A DNA stretch of 35,100 nucleotides from assembly GCA_037447655.1 (NCBI GenBank), contig JBBHKE010003201.1, positions 145,119-180,218 on the forward strand. Reading direction: 5' to 3'. The notes beneath the pieces were generated by a model. The model was not told the DNA's origin and made no database searches. It worked only from the letters and a program-made list of their open reading frames with translations. Source of the stretch: Zygnema cylindricum. Its lineage: Eukaryota; Streptophyta; Zygnematophyceae; Zygnematales; Zygnemataceae. The translations under genes were made by a program, and so were the position numbers. This document shows positions 9,862 through 20,511 of this stretch, piece after piece; position 1 is the first letter of the stretch; every line of letters begins with the position of its first letter.

Positions 9862-12800
9862 TTAAAGAATTTTCTCGAGAGCTTCGATCAAACCGTCCAC
9901 CTCTTCAAGAGTGTTATAATGCAACATAGAAACTCGAACCACACCGTCGTAAATAGTATTCTCTCCCAAACGATGTTTTAAAACGGAAACGAGACGGTAC
10001 GAGTACATGTGTCCATGGCGTACCGCAAAACCCGCCTCTTGAATGGCTTTGCTCACATCCGGCGATTTTTTCGTAACGTGGACGAAACTTATCGTAGGAA
10101 CTCGGAATGTGACATCCGTCACAATAGGACCAATAACAATGATTTGTTCCTTCGAAGCCAAGTATTTGATGAGCTTGTCTTGCAAAGGAAATTCCATTTG
10201 AGTAAATTTCTCAAACGCTTCCTCGATTGTTCCTCTACTCAAAATATCAAACGAGTTGCTTGACTTAACCTCATCTTTCCCATCGGTGATAATACCAGTT
10301 TGGACACTTTCCTTGTTTGAACCAAATAATTGAAGGTATTGACCGACTGCCAAAATTCCCGCACATCCTTCATGAGATACTCCTCCTAATTCAAACTTGT
10401 AGACTGAATCTCGACCGTCGATCCAGAAGTGGTTTGGACCCTCCTCTTTAATTTCGTCAAATGATTTATGAGTTCCGAAAAGAACCGCCATATGTGGTCC
10501 AAATACTTTATAGGAACTAAAAACATACCAATCAACGGCCCATTTAGAGACATCAATCGCTCGATGGGGCGCAAATGCAACTCCATCTACAACCACTCGT
10601 GTTTTTGGACCCCCTTTTTCCCTTACCAACTGCTCAAAATATTACAATAACGAAAGGCAAGGAAGACAAAGGACGGTCAGATTAACCATGAAAGCTTGAG
10701 CGATTTGTTAATACACAGAAAAAAGAATACGTTTTGTAATTGGTTTATTCTGACATCGATTTCTTCTTATTCACTACAATCTCCAGTATACTTATTGTTT
10801 TATCTTCAATAAAAAAACTTCCGACTACGTCTATTCAATGGCTTTTGAACCAGTGAAAAAAAGAAAAAAAAAACTACTCTTTCTCAAAACAATACATGAG
10901 TTGTGACTAAACCACACCTTATTTGAAATCCACTCTAGTGTGGATTCACGCAAAATAATTTTAAAAACAATAATCCACACTAAATTACAGTCAATGGCAT
11001 ACCGATGATGAAAACTTGAAAGAATTGAAAAAATCATAAACAGATCCACCAAATCATACCAACGATAAAAAATTGAAAAAAAAAAAATCATAAACGAATC
11101 CCCCAAATCACTCACCTTCACTACCGCCTCGACGTCCGCAATTTCGCCCAAAAGATTTGAAACATGAGCGAATGCGACAATTCGAGTTTTCTCTGACAAC
11201 AATTCTTCCAAACCTTTCAAAGGACATTGTTCCATAGTTTCCGGATCGATTTTCCAAATTTTTAAAATACAACCGGCTCTCTTTGCGGCTCTCTCCCATG
11301 GACCTACGTTTGCCTCGTGAGCTCCCTCATGAATAATAATTTCGTCGTCTTTTGAAAAAACTCGGGAATAACTATCGGCAATAGTGGCAACCAGTTGAGA
11401 AGTCGAAGATCCTGCAAATAATGAGGTTTTTTATCGGCGGGTTTTAATAATTTGTGGGCTTTTTAATTGAAGGAGTTTTTAATGTAAGGGTTTCTCAATT
11501 TGACAGGTTTTTTATCTGAGGGTTTGCTTAAGTTTGAGGTTTCGTTTTTCAGGAATATCAAGGGTTTTTTATAAAATAAAGAAAGAAAGAGAAAACGGAA
11601 GAGGAGGAAGGATTAGGGAGAGATGACAAATGAACTGTTGAGTGAACAAAAAAAGAAATAAAGATCAAGGAGAAAACAGCATATAGTATAGATAAGGACC
11701 GCTAAAGATTCAAAAAGATTGACAGTCGGCCCAATTGCTCGTTTAAAATAAAATAAAATTGGGTTGGAATTTTCCTTTTGATTAATTTAATAGACAATTA
11801 GTATGGCCAGATAACAAATATAATCCATGCCAACTTTATAGGGAAAAAATGACTCTCCCTCTATTTCTCTCTTCTTCTTTTTCTTTTCCTTTTTTTAAGG
11901 AGAAAAAGGTTTAAGGGGCATCTTTTCTGTAACTCCAATGCTCTAGACTATATTATAAACAGTAAATCGGGCACTAAAATTTAGAGAAGAGCATACTAAA
12001 AACTGCTGCTAAACGTTTCTTGGAAGTAACTGTCAGAAAAAAAATAAAGTTTTTTTTTTTTTAGTGTGTGTGATTTTGACAGTTGCGTCACTTATGGTAA
12101 ACATTTTGTCGCTATTAGAGTTTATAAAACTAATATGGGGGAGGGTTTTTTTTCAGCCAATAACATAAATTAGTGTTAATAACACTATTTAGTTAAGTGG
12201 CCCATAAACGAGCAACATGGCAAAACATAACTAAGTGTATTTAATTCTAATAGAGTGAGCAATAACTATTCGCTAACTCTCATACGGTCGAATCTGCACT
12301 TTCGGTAACTAACAGGATTTTAGGGTTTTTGAGCGGAAAAAAACATAAATACAGTTAAACAAAACTATCCACCATAATTGGTTTAATTGAACCACACATA
12401 TTTTAGGTGGCTGTTTCTTTGCGGCCACACCTTATTTAGTATGGACAACGGAATTTAATAAGTATCCATATTAACCTATGTTTGACTACCACAATTATGG
12501 TCTGAGTACCATAATTATGGAATGAGTGACGCGGTTATGGTTTGAGTTCCACAATTATGGAATGAGTACTACCACTACGGATTTTATACCAAGATTGCGG
12601 ATAAAGTACCATAATTATGGTTGAGTACCGAAATTATGGAATGAGTACTAAAATGATGGTTTTGATAACACCATTGTGGATTGAGTACCACAATTGTTAA
12701 AGAGGATCACAATTGTGGTTTGATTGTGGTGTGAGAGCCATAATTGTGGTTAGAGTACCGCAATTGCGGTTTAAGTAACACATTTGTAAAATGAGTACCA

Positions 12801-13791
12801 CGATTATGGTTTGAATACCAAAATTATGCTTTTAATACCGCAATTGTTGTTTGGCTAACACAATTATGGATCAAGTAACACAATTATTGTTGAGGACCAC
12901 AATTATTGTTGAATTACCACAATCCTGGAATGAGTACCACGATTATGGTTCGAGTACCATAACTGTGCTTTTGACTACCACAATTATGGCTTGAGTACCA
13001 CAATTGTGGTCTGAGTACAACAATTATGGAATGAATACAACAATTATGGTTTTGATACCACAATTGTGATTTGAGAACCACAATAGTGAATTGAGTACCA
13101 CAATTGTGGATTGAGTACCGTGGTACCACAATTATGAAATGAGTTGAGAAACTAAGTGCTTGAGTACCAGAGAGCTACACACAATTAGTCCTACTCCCTC
13201 ACAATTTATGAGATCAATGAAATAAACAATAGACTATATTCTAACAAAAAACCTTAAAAAAAAAAAAGGAAAAAGAAGAAACGCACCTAACACGACCTCT
13301 CCCACTCCGTGCGAATTCACGAAATTCGCCATAAATTCGTGGGCTTTATCCACAGTATTTGTGGCTTTCTCCGACATCTCGTATCCGGCCCCCAATTGGG
13401 CGTACGAATACTTCATATACTGACAAATGGCATCCACCACAACCCTAGGAACTTGACTTCCTCCCGCATTTTCCATAAACCCTAACGGTTTCCATGTTGC
13501 TCCACCGTTACCGTTACCGTCACCGTCACCGTCACCATTGATGTCATCGTTACCAATACTGTTACCTTGTACGGAAGGATTTTCGGAGAAATAAGCAAAT
13601 TGTTTACGGGCAATATCGTACCAATTGGAAGGAAGAGGAGGGGAGAGAGAGGAAGAATTTTCTTTTAGGGTTTTTGAAGGTTTTGGCGTGTTTAGGGTTA
13701 CAGAAGTCGGAGAGATGGTTCGATTGGTATCCACAGTTAGGGTTTTGACAGGGTTTCCAATAGTTAAAGGGTTATTGCCAAGCGTGGCCAT
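9862..13791 (-). CDS. PLP-dependent class V aminotransferase, cysteine-desulfurase-like (VC1184 subfamily)
   Basis: Three exons give 522 residues: 13791-13287, 11411-11116 and 10629-9862. Donors are GTGCGT and GTGAGT; acceptors TTGCAG and GAGCAG; phases 1 and 0 agree. The class V (fold type I) PLP core is clear: NAGGSQVPR at the domain start, LGSSTSQL for the cofactor phosphate region (encoded across the first intron), HEANVGPW, AHVSNLLGE, then VVVDGVAFAPH with D282 and H289, and SSYKVFGPH with the Schiff-base lysine K308. The C-terminal RHGHMYSYRL and GVVRVSMLHYNT fit the VC1184 subfamily, whose substrate is not settled. Known members are about 400-440 residues; this one has a ~75-residue Ser/Thr-rich extension and, near residues 75-95, a repeat-encoded Asp/Gly/Asn insert. 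Acidic residues are few in the first 40, so an organelle presequence is possible but unproven. The fold is secure, the reaction is not. Confidence 0.88.
12485..13172. repeat. degenerate 18-21-bp minisatellite in intron 1 of the PLP-enzyme gene
   Basis: About 30-35 imperfect copies of a unit near GAGTACCACAATTATGGTTT run in tandem for about 690 bp, with GTACCATAATTATGG variants. The array lies wholly inside the 1,875-base intron between exon 1 and exon 2. The 71-codon frame over it is a simple repeat translation. Confidence 0.9.
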
Positions 13792-13799
13792 TTTTCTTT

Positions 13800-14101
13800 T
13801 TGCTTTACTTAATATTCTCTACTTTATTTTACTTTATTTTACTTTATGTCACTTTAATTCACTTTATTTTTCCTTTAATCTACTTTATTTAACTTTATTT
13901 TACTTTATTTTTCCTTTAATTTACTTTATTTTACTTTATTTTAATTAATTTTACTTAATTTTACTTAATTTTACTTAATTTTACTTAATTTTACTTAATT
14001 TTACTTAATTTTACTTTATTTTACATTATTTTTACTTAATTTTACTTTATTTTACTTAATTTTACTTTATTTTACTTTATTTTTCCTTTAATTTACTTTA
14101 T
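13800..14101. repeat. AT-rich tandem array directly upstream of the PLP-enzyme start
   Basis: Units of about 10 bp, TTTTACTTAA or TTTTACTTTA, are repeated some 25-30 times and begin within 10 bases of the minus-strand start codon at 13791. On the gene's strand the unit is roughly AAGTAAAATA. It must form part of the 5' leader or core promoter unless an unseen upstream exon supplies the leader. Confidence 0.85.
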
Positions 14102-14264
14102 TAATAGTAAAATGGATGGAGATGAGGGTTGAGAAGATGGAGGAGGAGGAGTAGAGGGACACAAAAATGGAGCGAGGCTTGAAATTTGCAAAGTTTAAAA
14201 AGTTTTGCAACGGTTGAAATTGCAACAGAAGAATCGTGAAAATAACATTTTTCGTCGCCTTCTA

Positions 14265-14860
14265 TTCTATTTATTTAAACTTTTCGTATCACTTTTCGTA
14301 CCTTCTGGTGCTGTATAGAAAATTCTGTAACTGTCAATTTCGTACCGTCTCGAACTCAATAAATTTTTTCGTATCTTCCGTACGGACCCTTTCGTAGTAC
14401 ATAAAAGTTTTTCGGACCTTTTCGTAACTTTTCCTGGTATGCAAAAACTGTACCTTTTAGTAATTTAGATACAGTACAACCGCGAATCGTAATTAGTGTT
14501 AACGCTTTTTCGTCTCTTATATCATCTTTTCTCCGTACACACTTGTCGGATTGTGTATCTGACGGTTGCGATTGAAAGGTAACATTCTCAGCTTCCGATT
14601 GGCGGTCATAAATTGAAAATCGGACAAGTGTGTACGGAGAAAAGACGTTTTAAGTGGCGAAAAAATTATTAGCACTAATAGTGATACACGGTGTACCTTT
14701 CCGTACCTTTCTGTACCATCCGCAAAATATGAAAATCTTTGTACCTTTTCGTGCGAATGTACAACATTTGTAAAATTTCGTATTTTTGTGCAATAGTACA
14801 TTATATTATACTGTACTTTTCAGTTATTGTACTTTCCGTACATTCAGTACCTTTCCTTAG
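14265..14860. repeat. CGTACC-motif-rich segment interrupted by a MITE
   Basis: On both sides of the MITE at 14475-14695 the DNA is studded with TTTCGTACC, TTTTCGTAAC and CCGTACCTTTC motifs. This suggests one older repeat into which the MITE inserted. I could not find terminal inverted repeats for the larger unit. Confidence 0.4.
14475..14695. mobile_element. ~220-bp TA-flanked MITE, copy E
   Basis: The left end is CAACCGCGAATCGTAATTAG and the right end CTAATAGTGATACACGGTG, with TA at each side. The interior carries CTCCGTACACACTTGTCGGA and its inverted partner TCGGACAAGTGTGTACGGAG, plus the shared core GACGGTTGCGATTGAAAGG. The orientation matches the copy at 3215. Confidence 0.87.
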
Positions 14861-15012
14861 GGCGTTTCAAAAACTTAAAAACTGCATCTTGTGGATTCAT
14901 TTAAAAAAAAAAAAAGAAAAAAAAAAAAGGGGAAAAATCAAAACGAGGAGGAGACTGTGAAAGCCACGCACCAATGAAACAGTGGCCTCGCACGTGTGAA
15001 ACTTATTTTTCC

Positions 15013-17283
15013 ATGGCTGCCAGAGCCTCTCCTCCCTCTCTCTCTCTCTCTCCTCCCTCTCTTCCTCTCCCAAACCATACTCGAAAACTATCCCATTTCT
15101 CCTCTCTCTCCTTTCCCTCCTCCCTCTCCCATTTCTCTCCCTCCTCTCTCTCCTCTCTCTACTCTCCCTCCTCTCTCTCCTCTCCCTCCTCTACCTCCTC
15201 TCCCTCCTCTCCCTTCACCCCCCCATTGAGAGGAACGGCCGTCTGTATGGACCGAGAGAGAGAGGAAAATTTAGAGGGAGGGAGGGAGGGAGGGAGAAGA
15301 GGGGGAGAGAGAGGGGGCATGCCGCGAATTACGGAGAGAATGCCACGTGGAAGGAGGGTGGGGGAGAGGGAAAGAGAGAGGGCGAGAGAGAGGGAGAGAG
15401 AGAGGGAAAGGGGCGTGAGAGAGACGGGGGAGAGAGAGAGGGGAGAGAGGGGGAGGGAGAGGAGGGAGTGGGATTATTCGGAAGAGGCGGTGAGGAGGAG
15501 GGAAATGGAGGATGAGGATAGTTATTATTATAGTGGAGGGGGGGGAGAGGGAGAGGAGTTTGGGTACAGAGGGAGGGAGAGAGGGTACAGAGGGGAGAGG
15601 TATGAGGATATGGGGTTTGGATTCTGGAGGGCATTTATTGGAGAGGTACTTTCTCTTTTTTCCCCTCCTTTTTTAAATAGAAACCTTCTGGTTCTAGGGT
15701 TTTAATAATGTTCCCTCCCTCCCTCCCTCTCCCTCCTCTCCTCTCCCTCTCCCTCCTCTCCTCTCTCCCTCTCCTTCTCTCCTGCCCTCCCTCCTCTTCC
15801 ACCCCTCCTCCTCTTCTCCCTTTCCCTCCCCCTCTCCCTCCCTTTCTCCCTTCTTCCCCCCTTCTTTTTTCCTGTTGTATTCTAACTCTATCCTTCCCCT
15901 TCTTCTTTTCCCCCCTACCTTTTCTCATATCTTTTTTTCCCCTTTTTTCTTTCTCTCCCTCTCTTTTTTTTTCTCTCTTTTTATTTTTTTCCCTCTTTTT
16001 TTTCTCTTTCTTTTTATTTTCTCTCCCTGTTTTTTTCCGCGCAGCAATTTCCTTTCGGCCGCTTAGCTGTCCCTTTCGTCCTTTTCCTGTTTCCGATATT
16101 TTCCGGTCAGCCCTTTTTTTTTGTCCTTTTGCCCACCGCTGCCTCTCTCCTTCTGCCACCTGTCCGGAAAGTACTCGATTCGTCCTTTTCTGAAATTTGG
16201 ACTTTTCTGACCAATCTCCTATCGAATCGAGACAAGAAGAGACGAAAAGGAAATGAAAAATCTCGTCGAGGGTGGGGGGAATCTTTTTTCGAAGAGAACA
16301 CTAATTACGGTTCAGAAAATGGGAGAGGATATCGGGAGCCGGTACGAATGCCGTGGGAGGAGGGAAGGAGGGGGAGGTGGAAGGAGGAGGAGGGGGAGGG
16401 AAGGGAGGATATTGGAAGTCGACGGTTTTATGGGGGGGGAGGGAGGGAGGGAGAGGGAAGGGAGGACTTTGGAAATCGAGGATTTTATGAGGATGGAGGG
16501 AGAGGTTTGAGTAGCAGGAAAGAGATGAGTAGAGGGAGGGATTTGAGGTGGAGGGGAGATGAGAGGGATAGGGAGGGGGAGATGGAGAGGGAGAGGGAGA
16601 GGGAGAGGGGGGGGGAGAGGGATAGAGAGGGGGAGAGGAAGAGAAGGGAGAGAGGAGGAATGTATGTGGGATGGGATTATGACGGGAGGTTATATCCATG
16701 GGAAGAAGAAGGAGAAAGAGAAAGAGGAAAAGGAGGAGAGAGGAGAGAGAGAGGAAAAGGAGGAGAGAGAGTAGGAGGACAGAAAGTTTCGACGACGAAT
16801 ACGAGAGTGACAGCTGTCAAAATGTTGCCATCTCCGGGAGAGAGTGTGGGGGTAAAGAGGGAAGAAGAGGGAGGGCCGGAAAAAGGCGTGTATTATAATC
16901 AGGTTTCTGTTACGATTCCGAGGGAGAAGAGGGAAAGAGAGGAGAGGGAGAGAGAGGGGAGGGAGAGTAGAGGGAGGGAGAGTTGGGAGAAAGAGAGAGG
17001 AGGGAGGGAGAGAGAGGGAAGGAGTTCAGGTGAGAGGACAAATTTAGGGGAAGGTAGGGTAATTAGTGGGGTGAGAGAGGGAGAGAGATGGGTAAGTGAG
17101 GAGGATGAGGAAGGAGAAACTTGGGATAGGGCAGGGAGGGGAGCGAAAGGAGAGAGAAGGAGAGAGATGTTTCGAGAGTCAGAATGGCCAATGGTGAGGA
17201 GGAGAGGAGAGGGACAACCTTTATGGTTACGTGTGTTTTTCGGTTTTTTCCCGTTTTTGAGAAATTGGGGAGGTTTTCTTTAG
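15013..17283 (+). CDS. Arg/Glu/Gly-rich low-complexity protein with transit-peptide-like N-terminus
   Basis: Proposed exons are 15013-15645 and 16045-17283 (623 residues); the acceptor could instead be at 16110 (601 residues). The donor is GAG|GTACTT, the acceptor CGCGCAG|CAA, phase 0. The start CCATGGCT has good context; an in-frame ATG lies at 14974. Residues 1-78 contain no Asp or Glu and are rich in Ser and Pro with scattered Arg, Lys and His, as in chloroplast transit peptides. The body is RE/ER and GGRE repeats punctuated by less repetitive pieces such as GFGFWRAFIG, GMYVGWDYDGRLYPWEEE, TTNTRVTAVKMLPSPGESVG and KGVYYNQVSVTIPREK; these interspersed non-repeat pieces argue for a real gene. 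The C-terminus LWLRVFFGFFPFLRNWGGFL is hydrophobic and could be membrane-associated. I recognise no domain family and assign no function. AATAAA lies at 17602. Confidence 0.55.
15708..16040 (+). repeat. polypyrimidine intron of the Arg/Glu-rich gene
   Basis: About 330 bases are nearly pure C and T on the coding strand, ending at the proposed acceptor CCGCGCAG. The exons either side are GA-rich, so exon and intron are strongly contrasted in base composition. Long frames on both strands here (for example 15635-16159 minus) are low-complexity shadows. Confidence 0.8.
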
Positions 17284-18177
17284 GTTTTCTAAATGTTATA
17301 TTTAGTTTTGAATTTGGGTATAAATGAGTTTTTTTTGATGATTTCTTAATAGGACCTTTAGACTATATTTGTCTTTTTGTGTAGAGAGAGAGAGCGAGGG
17401 AGGGAGGGAGGGAGAGTATATTTGAAGCGAGAAAAAAAAACACTTTTTTTTTTAGGAGTTTTTTTTTTTTTAATATGGTAACAATTGGTTGGGCATTAGA
17501 CTTCTTTTTCTTTCATTTTTCTTTTCTTTTTTAAACTTTTTATCTTCCAGAAACTTTAGTATTTAAAAGTATTTCCTGTTCAAATTTGTAATATAACCTG
17601 TAATAAAAACTTGTTGCAATACACAGATTTATGTATTTTAAAAATGTGTATACAAAACGTGCGATACTTGAGAATTATAAAAAAAATGGAATTTTTGGAT
17701 CTTTTAAATTTTCGAAATTCAAATTTTGAAATTTTTGAAGTCATCAAAACTTTTGAAATTTTCGAACTCTTTGAAATTATTGAAATTTTTGAAATCTTTG
17801 AAATTTTTGAATTTTTTGGAGTTTTTTGAAAAATTTAAATTATTTAAGTTTTATAGAAAAAATGTTTTTTTTTTGAATTTTTTAAATATTTTAAATTTCT
17901 GAAATTTTTGAAGCCTTCAAAAACTTTTAAAACTTTGACTCCTGTGCAAAGCAACTCTTTTGAAATTAAAAAAATTCCTTTTTTCCGGTTTTCTTTTTTT
18001 TATGTACTTAATTCATGTCACACAAATTGACTAATAATTTTAAAACATGTGAAACCACAAGATTTCATTTCACCGTTTTCAAGATTAGACCTATTAGAGC
18101 TAGTCAATTACTAGCTTTCCCACACTTTTAGAATTATCTACAGTAAATTATGTTTTTACAACGTGGCTTGTTTTGAG
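17284..18177. other. low-complexity intergenic region
   Basis: The 3' flank of the Arg/Glu-rich gene has a short GAGGGA run at 17386-17414, T-runs, and a minisatellite at 17690-17935. No further gene is supported. Confidence 0.55.
17690..17935. repeat. degenerate GAAATTTTT minisatellite
   Basis: Units of 9-10 bp near GAAATTTTTG recur about 20 times with decay (GAAATTATT, GAAATCTTT, GAATTTTTT). The Phe/Glu/Ile-rich frame at 17611-17829 is its translation, not a gene. Confidence 0.8.
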
Positions 18178-18977
18178 CATAGTTCAAAAGTAGGCGTTTT
18201 TATGGTAGGCCTTTGGTAGGCGCACAAAACTTGGCACAAAACTCGCGCAGAGTAGGCATACTGTATGTGTGTGTGTTGTGCACACTCTTGTACGAACGTA
18301 CGAATCTGACGTATGATCATAGTACAGCGCACGCCGGTGACACGGCGTAGGATGACATTCCGCGGGAAAGAAAACCCGAAAAAAAAAAACGCAGACGGGC
18401 AACCAAACAAATTTTGGTGGGGTGAAATAAGTGCGGTGGAGGGCGGTGAGAGTGCGATGAGAGAGAGTACGGAGAGTTCATAGTTTTTTCGGAAAGGGCG
18501 AAACCACCAAAGTGTTTTTGCAGCCACCAACGGGTAGGTTTTGGTAATATTTTTGGCACTGAGGAATATTTTTTTTTTATCGTCCCATACTGCCTGGTTG
18601 GTCAATTTGAGGCTTTATTTAGTGTGGCCTTCAAAATTGCAGACGCTAATATGACAAATAGTCCTATCGTAAGTTGTGTTAAGGGCTTTTCATGTGATCT
18701 TCGTAGGTCGCTACTTTGATCAGCGACCGTCCGATCGTCTGAATCTGATGGTTTAAATAAAATATACCTCAAAACTCACAGAAAAAAAAATTTGTCCGAA
18801 TGTTTTTCAAAATTTAGACATGACGTTTAATTCTCTATCGATCGATGTGCAACTCAACCCTGTTACTATTTTTTTTCATTTTGCTACCCATACAATATGG
18901 GTCTTAAGGTCATATTGTATGTTTTACATACAATAAGCATATTGTATGTGCCTACTTTCACCTACTTTTGAACTATG
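18178..18977. mobile_element. hAT-like non-autonomous element, 800 bp
   Basis: The ends are CATAGTTCAAAAGTAGG and CCTACTTTTGAACTATG, perfect 17-bp inverted repeats, flanked by identical 8-bp direct repeats GTTTTGAG (18170-18177 and 18978-18985). An 8-bp duplication points to hAT, although the terminal bases are less typical than in the other two elements. The interior includes short AT palindromes around ATACAATATG near 18890-18950. A 149-codon minus frame here shows no transposase motif. Confidence 0.85.
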
Positions 18978-19040
18978 GTTTTGAGCCACTTCTATAATCA
19001 ACACCAATTTATGATATTGGGTAAAAAAAACTCCACTTAG

Positions 19041-19078
19041 AATTAGAGTGACTAATTCTAGTAGCAATGGGCGGTGTA
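19041..19078. mobile_element. single end of a TA-flanked MITE
   Basis: AATTCTAGTAGCAATGGGCGGTGTA resembles the right ends of the TA-flanked MITEs, such as CTAATAGCGATGAACGGTGTA at 8122. No matching left end was found nearby, so it is a remnant at best. Confidence 0.4.
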
Positions 19079-19356
19079 TGTGGCCCATTCTTATTCGAGG
19101 AATGATAAGTGTGAATGCAAAATTAGTGTGTGTTATCGTGCATTGTTACATTATGGATGACTTTATTCAGATGGTGCTCGAGATATTTAGTTTTTTGGGA
19201 GTTCCTCCATACTTGTGCTCGGTGTTCTTTCAAGAAGAGGAGCTCCGAGAGCCTTCCAGCTTTTGTCGCTACTTTTTGTCTTACTTATTTTTATCGTCAA
19301 CATTTATTTGTGGCTCTCCAACGAGTGCACGCGAAAGTTGATCCTTGAATTTGAAC

Positions 19357-19425
19357 GTTTTCCAAGTGAATGTGTGTTTTCCAAGTGAATGTGTGTTTTC
19401 CAAGTGAATGTGTGTTTTCCAAGTG
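19357..19425. repeat. 19-bp tandem repeat, about 3.6 copies
   Basis: The unit GTTTTCCAAGTGAATGTGT is repeated without changes until the last partial copy, which diverges to AAGTGATGGG. Near-identity implies recent expansion. Confidence 0.92.
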
Positions 19426-19868
19426 ATGGGAATGAGTGGATGAGAATGGATGCTGTAATGGGATTTTATGTGAGTAGGAAAAAGTGAAAATGTGTCGACT
19501 TAATATGCTAACCATGTCGTTTAAAAGCATCTTGATGGAATCGACATGAGCTTGCCATTTGGTACTCGTGATGCCGTATTGTCCATACTTATAAATGTTA
19601 GGCGGCAAGGGACTCCCACTTACTACTCAAAATTCTTCTTATCCGAATAGAAGGAGGAGTTGTGGAAAACCCTAAGCAATTTTCGTAAGTTTGTTTCATT
19701 TTTGTTGCTTAAACATTTTCTATTGTTGTATCTTCTAACAAGTCGCCATTGACAAGACATGATCGTCCAAAGCAAAAAGTTGATTCCTTTAAAAATAACA
19801 TTTTTCTCTTTGTCATTAAATCTTTATCAGGCAAGGTCTGATCTCCCAAAGTGAATCGGAAAACAGAG

Positions 19869-19879
19869 AAAAATAAAAA
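19869..19879 (-). terminator. RNA polymerase III T-run terminator
   Basis: Two runs of five T on the minus strand (19879-19875 and 19873-19869) begin 20 bases downstream of the tRNA 3' end, the standard form of a Pol III stop. Confidence 0.6.
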
Positions 19880-19899
19880 TTGGGACGGAAGATCAGGCT

Positions 19900-19971
19900 T
19901 GAACCTGACGTGAATCGAACACGCAACCTTCTGATCTGGAGTCAGACGCGCTACCATTGCGCCACAGATCC
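19900..19971 (-). tRNA. tRNA-Trp (anticodon CCA)
   Basis: This 72-base intronless cloverleaf decodes UGG. The acceptor stem GGATCTG pairs with CAGGTTC (two G-T pairs), followed by discriminator A. The D arm is GCGCAATGGTAGCGC. The anticodon stem-loop is TCTGA-CTCCAGA-TCAGA, placing CCA at the centre. The T arm is GCGTG-TTCGATT-CACGT. The internal A box (TGGCGCAATGG) and B box (GTTCGATTC) serve as Pol III promoter elements, and T-runs follow. As I recall the land-plant sequence, the only differences are in one acceptor-stem pair (C-G changed to T-A on both sides), which keeps pairing intact and argues for a functional gene. The CCA tail is not encoded. Confidence 0.97.
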
Positions 19972-19979
19972 CGATGCAA

Positions 19980-20511
19980 TACCTAGAACATTTATAATGT
20001 ATATTATGTAAAATATATTTCTTGATGCATGAGATAGAAAATTAGGACAAGAGTAGCCGTCAAGATTAGATGGACAAACGGCATACACATGTGAGCGATG
20101 TGTGGAGTTGCATAATTTTTCGATGCGTTCTATTGTAAAACTTTAAAACTGTTGCATGGAATTCTTTACTCTTTGAAAAGTAATGATTGTAGCGTGGATC
20201 GCTGTGTGGCAATGCTAAAACTGGTATGGACTTGTCGCTCCTGTTTCCTGGAGCCAACGGATAGGAAGTTTGTCGTTTTTTGAATAGTAGAGCTTCAAAT
20301 GCTGACGATTCGCAATCTCGTGACAATGGCTTTTTGTGCATTTGCACGCGGAAGACTTCGCAAGCGCACTGTCGCAATTGCTGACCGTCAGATAAAGTTT
20401 GTGACAGCAGATCTTGACGCGTCGACCAATCAGCGGGAGATTGGGAGGACTGAAAATAATAATACAAAAAATGATTGTTTGAAATTATTATTTCGCTACT
20501 GTACTATGCGC
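19980..20511. other. unannotated interval upstream of the tRNA gene
   Basis: No gene is supported. A 133-codon minus frame (20066-20467) and a 77-codon plus frame overlap; neither shows a recognisable domain, a good start context or splice partners. Confidence 0.35.

Noticed and set aside
15635-16159. 174-codon minus-strand Lys/Arg/Glu-rich frame
   Set aside because: It lies over the polypyrimidine intron of the plus-strand gene and has pure simple-repeat composition.
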